A stretch of 8,403 bases of DNA from Cyanobacteria bacterium T3Sed10_376R1m (GTDB lineage: Bacteria > Cyanobacteriota > Cyanobacteriia > Cyanobacteriales > Cyanobacteriaceae), in NCBI GenBank assembly GCA_003566215.1, contig PXEJ01000364.1:1-8403 (forward strand), given 5' to 3'. Positions within the stretch are counted from its first letter, which is position 1. Each line of letters starts with the position of its first letter. The translations under genes were made by a program, and so were the position numbers. The notes beneath the pieces were generated by a model. It was not told the origin of the DNA. It saw nothing but the letters and a program-made list of their open reading frames with translations, and searched no databases. Positions 6,040-8,403 of the stretch are shown piece after piece.

Positions 6040-6447
6040 TCAATTTTTATTATTAGTGTTATTCTATTTTACCCTCGTTTAAATGGGGAGCAATACCTCC
6101 GGAAGGGATAGAAGCAGATTTTATTTGATTTCTTAGTTTTTTTTAGCTTTGCCGACTAAGTACAATCATTAGGGTATTCAAAAAGCGCTACGATATTTTC
6201 ATTATCTGAAGAACATCGGTCGATATGATAACTACGACTGTTATACCAAATTGTACGCTCCTACAAAGCGCGATTCTATCCCAACTTAACATGGGGACTT
6301 ACAATCTTGTAAGACATATAAGGCCGTGCCATAACTACAGGGTTTTAAACCCAATTTTTTTGATAAATAATTTGTCTTCCGTCACAAATTTCTCAGGTGA
6401 TAAAGAAAAAATAAAATCAATTTACAACACCCTAACTACCTAAAACC
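6040..6447. other. Structured intergenic region between cobW and the AIM24 gene
   Basis: This 408-base spacer separates divergent genes. Nearest cobW I see only AT-rich sequence with weak -10-like boxes on the minus strand. CTTAGT/ACTAAG arms at 6132-6137 and 6155-6160 could form a weak hairpin. From 6225 on the base composition is less AT-rich and several short hairpins occur: TTGTA/TACAA at 6251-6266, CTTACAATCTTGTAAG at 6298-6313, and GGGTTTTAAACCC plus T7 at 6340-6361. A 72-codon frame at 6225-6443 is open but resembles no protein I know and I do not call it a gene. The region could encode a small RNA, be a regulatory leader of the AIM24 gene, or hold a remnant of a small mobile element. 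Confidence 0.6.
6340..6361 (+). terminator. Intrinsic-terminator-like element
   Basis: GGGTTTTAAACCC (6340-6352) is a perfect short palindrome. Allowing a 3-base loop, it forms a 5-bp stem, followed by AA and seven T's (6355-6361) on the plus strand. It lies 86 bases before the AIM24 start codon, with no accepted gene just upstream on the plus strand. It would therefore end a small RNA or act as an attenuator in a leader. The stem is short, so strength is uncertain. Confidence 0.45.
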
Positions 6448-7155
6448 ATGTTAAACAAATCGACAATAAATTATCGTGTTGAACATAATCCTGCCTATGG
6501 TATTTTAGTCGTTACCCTTGAAGCTCACCAAAATATTTTAGTCGAAACAGGGGCAATGGTAGCGATGGATACTTGCATTAAAATGAAATCTGGTGTCAGA
6601 GGAGGTTTAGGTAAGGGTATTGGTAGGATGTTAGGGGGAGAATCTTTATTTATCAGTGAATTTACCGCCGAAAAGAAACGAGGAGAATTGTATATTTCCC
6701 CTGCTATTCCGGGAGATATTAACCATTACTTTTTAGATAATAAATGTGGTTTGATGGTTCAATCCACTGGTTTTTTAGCTTGTAGTTCAACGGTGGAATT
6801 AGATACACAATTTCAAGGTTTTAAAGGGTTTTTTAGTGGGGAATCTTTGTTCTTATTAAAAGCTAGTGGAAATGGTGATTTTTGGTTTAATTCCTATGGT
6901 GCAATTATAGAAATTAATGTGGAAGATAATTATGTAGTTGACACTGGTTATATTGTGGCTTTTGAAGATACTTTAAGTTATGATGTGGAAGTAATTGGAG
7001 GTTTATCTTTTCGTAATTTGCGTACGGGAATATTAGGAGGAGAGGGTTTAGTTTGTCGTTTTTCAGGTAGTGGGCGCCTATGGATACAATCTCGTAATCT
7101 TTATTGTCTCATGAATTATATAAATCCTTTTAGACCGACTAAAAGTAGTGATTAA
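6448..7155 (+). CDS. AIM24 / TIGR00266 family protein
   Basis: This 235-residue soluble protein has the AIM24 beta-rich fold signature: LVETGAMVAMD (31-41), GGLGKGIGRMLGGESLF (52-68), GELYISPAIPGDI (79-91), GFKGFFSGESLFLL (124-137), NSYGAI (148-153), VVDTGYIVAFED (163-174) and GEGLVCRFSGSGRLWIQSRN (198-217). The TG-x-(I/M)VA and GE(S/G)L motifs recur, giving an internally repeated build. There is no signal peptide or membrane helix. Bacterial members have no settled function; the yeast namesake affects mitochondrial inner-membrane organisation, but carrying that over would be speculation. Length is normal and the protein looks intact. The ATG at 6448 directly precedes family-like sequence; no clear Shine-Dalgarno is seen. 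RuvC follows on the same strand after 121 bases, so cotranscription is possible but not shown. Confidence 0.9.
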   Translation: MLNKSTINYRVEHNPAYGILVVTLEAHQNILVETGAMVAMDTCIKMKSGVRGGLGKGIGRMLGGESLFISEFTAEKKRGELYISPAIPGDINHYFLDNKCGLMVQSTGFLACSSTVELDTQFQGFKGFFSGESLFLLKASGNGDFWFNSYGAIIEINVEDNYVVDTGYIVAFEDTLSYDVEVIGGLSFRNLRTGILGGEGLVCRFSGSGRLWIQSRNLYCLMNYINPFRPTKSSD

Positions 7156-7276
7156 ATCTAATTTTGATGTAATATTATTTTCACAACTTAATTGGACTGT
7201 GCAAAATTAATAAATCTCGCAAAATTTCATTTTCTCTTCCAACAGAAATGATGAGAAGATAATAAAATAAAAAACT

Positions 7277-7759
7277 ATGATTTGGTTAGGAATTGATCCG
7301 GGGTTAGCGATTGTGGGTTGGGCGATATTAGAAGGGAATGAAACGACAACCCCCAATTTAATTGAGTATGGCATTATGGAAACCGATAAAAGACAACCAA
7401 CGGGGCAAAGATTAGGGGAGTTAGAGCAAGATTTTGTGGAAATAATTAATGAATTTAATCCTGATCAAGTAGCAATAGAAATGCCTTTTTTTAGTCGGCA
7501 AATTAAGGCGGCGGGGGGAGTTTTACAGGCTTTAGGGATAATTAATTTGGTTTGTTATCGAGAGGCACATTTAACTCCTATTTTTTTACATCAAGCTAGT
7601 TGGAAAGCTCATCTTGTTAATGGAAAAGCGACTAAAGATGAAGTTGCACAGGCGTTACAAGGAATTTTTGATTTAGAAAATTTACCTATTAATGATAGTG
7701 TTGATGCGATCGCCATTGCTTATGCTGGTTGTTGTGGTCTTAGGAATGATATTAAATGA
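7277..7759 (+). CDS. ruvC: Crossover junction endodeoxyribonuclease RuvC
   Basis: RuvC cuts Holliday junctions symmetrically during recombinational repair, normally with the RuvAB branch-migration motor. This 160-residue protein has the RNase H-like fold with a complete acidic active site: Asp7 (GIDPG), Glu68 (VAIEMPFF), and Asp140 and Asp143 (NDSVDAIAIAYA). The middle KAAGGVLQALGII and HQASWKAHLVNGKATKDEV match the helix and DNA-binding region of cyanobacterial RuvC. Escherichia coli RuvC has 173 residues, so length is close to normal. The ATG at 7277 gives the standard start just before GIDPG. No strong Shine-Dalgarno is seen. The 121-base gap upstream holds an 8-bp direct repeat GCAAAATT (7201-7208, 7219-7226) and a weak hairpin (7228-7250). 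ruvA and ruvB are not in the window, in line with the scattered ruv genes of cyanobacteria. Confidence 0.95.
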   Translation: MIWLGIDPGLAIVGWAILEGNETTTPNLIEYGIMETDKRQPTGQRLGELEQDFVEIINEFNPDQVAIEMPFFSRQIKAAGGVLQALGIINLVCYREAHLTPIFLHQASWKAHLVNGKATKDEVAQALQGIFDLENLPINDSVDAIAIAYAGCCGLRNDIK

Positions 7760-7772
7760 GAGTCTCAAGACA

Positions 7773-7811
7773 TTAATTTAACATTTAGTCAGGATACTAA
7801 GTTAAACTTAA
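7773..7811. repeat. AT-rich hairpin after ruvC
   Basis: TTAA TTTAAC..TTAGT (7773-7789) pairs with ACTAA GTTAAA.TTAA (7796-7811), giving about 15 bp with a 2-base bulge on the left and a 1-base bulge on the right; the loop is CAGGAT (7790-7795). It begins 14 bases after the ruvC stop, where a terminator would lie. The following plus-strand sequence is AATAGTCAAGGGTTTTT, so the T-run is late. It may be a weak terminator or a 3' stabilising structure. Confidence 0.45.
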
Positions 7812-7850
7812 AATAGTCAAGGGTTTTTAGCTTTCTTCATTTCTATAATT

Positions 7851-8403
7851 ATGACTAATCAAAATACTCTTTATCGCACCTTAGAATGTCGCCCTGATAG
7901 TTACCATGGATGGTTTCATCAAGGAAATAAATTGCGATCGCAATATCATCTAGTAGATGCCTTATTTAGTTATGAAAAAGCCTTAGAATATTATCCCGAT
8001 GACTATTTTGCTTGGTATTATCACGGCAAAGTATTAGAAGAATTAGGAAAATATGATCAGGCATTGAACAGTTTTAAACAAGCCTGTGAAATACAACCAG
8101 AAAACTATTGGGCTTGGTATAGTTTAGGGTATATCCTCCAAGAAAAAATTAATAACTATAATGAATCTATAAACTTTTTGCGCATTGCCTTAGCAAATAA
8201 TCCTCAAGATTATTGGTGCAATTATCGTCTTGGAAAAGCATATCTTTATCAAAAAAAATATCTATACGCCCTAGATTTTTTCAATCAAGCTTTACAAATA
8301 CGCCCTGACGATTATTGGTGTAATTATCGTTGTGGAGAGTGTCGCCAATATTTAAGACAAGATCAATTAGCTATTCTTAGCTACCAAAAGGCATTACAAT
8401 CTA
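7851..8403 (+). CDS. Tetratricopeptide repeat (TPR) protein, 3' end cut by window
   Basis: An open frame of 184 codons runs from the ATG at 7851 to the window end with no stop. After 14 residues it consists wholly of TPR units: 15-48, 49-82, 83-117 (35 residues), 118-151 and 152 onward (33 residues visible). Each starts with P-[DEQ]-x-Y-[WFH] and carries the usual TPR small/large pattern (for example WYYHGKVLEELGKYDQALNS). TPRs form superhelical scaffolds that bind partner proteins; cyanobacteria have many, with roles from pilus to photosystem assembly. No signal peptide, membrane helix or catalytic domain is seen in the visible part, so it is probably cytosolic, but a further domain may follow beyond the edge. 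TAA at 7809 closes the frame upstream, and this is the first ATG. It starts 91 bases after ruvC. The specific role is unknown. Confidence 0.88.
   Translation, partial: MTNQNTLYRTLECRPDSYHGWFHQGNKLRSQYHLVDALFSYEKALEYYPDDYFAWYYHGKVLEELGKYDQALNSFKQACEIQPENYWAWYSLGYILQEKINNYNESINFLRIALANNPQDYWCNYRLGKAYLYQKKYLYALDFFNQALQIRPDDYWCNYRCGECRQYLRQDQLAILSYQKALQS

Noticed and set aside
6040..6224. Cobalamin riboswitch or Zur box upstream of cobW
   Set aside because: I looked for the conserved B12-box pattern and for a TGATAAT-type palindrome and saw neither.
6225..6443. 72-codon frame ending 4 bases before the AIM24 start
   Set aside because: No recognisable domain, no ribosome binding site, a composition unlike a typical protein, and it runs through hairpins and a terminator-like element. 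A structured non-coding region explains it better, although a leader peptide cannot be excluded.
7844..7849. TATAAT two bases... just before the TPR gene ATG
   Set aside because: Same problem: transcription would begin within the coding region.

Overview
The window looks like chromosomal DNA from a low-GC unicellular cyanobacterium; a Geminocystis- or Cyanobacterium-like genome is a guess from base composition and protein flavour. The support is seven copies of the HIP1 octamer GCGATCGC in 8.4 kb, a DUF3172 membrane protein, a DegP-type protease of the HhoA/HhoB/HtrA group, a cyanobacterial-style RuvC, and genes that mostly lack Shine-Dalgarno sequences. I see no phage, transposase, CRISPR, rRNA or tRNA sequence.

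Layout. At the left edge is a minus-strand FimT/GspH-like minor pilin (1-492), cut at its 3' end by the window. A 932-base AT-rich spacer (493-1424) follows. It lies between the pilin gene and the divergent plus-strand phosphohexomutase gene, and holds a 12-bp perfect hairpin, a tandem 2 x 11 bp repeat and a doubtful small ORF. The phosphohexomutase (1425-2921) meets the DUF3172 gene (3487-2918, minus) tail to tail, with interlocked stop codons. Upstream of DUF3172, also on the minus strand, are the Deg/HtrA protease (4793-3585) and the CobW GTPase (6039-5008). A 408-base spacer (6040-6447) carries small hairpins and a terminator-like element. The plus strand then encodes an AIM24/TIGR00266 protein (6448-7155), RuvC (7277-7759) and a TPR protein (7851 to the window end, truncated).

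Functionally this is a mixed housekeeping neighbourhood: pilus assembly, sugar-phosphate metabolism, envelope proteolysis, metal or cobalamin handling, and Holliday-junction resolution. The gene gaps (about 90-930 bases) and the structured intergenic DNA suggest mostly separate transcription units, so I do not infer one shared pathway. The genes belong to known families and I found no convincing new multigene system. The best leads are intergenic: 912-970, 4880-4943 and 6225-6361. In addition, the phosphohexomutase may be of the glucose-1,6-bisphosphate synthase type rather than an ordinary phosphoglucomutase.
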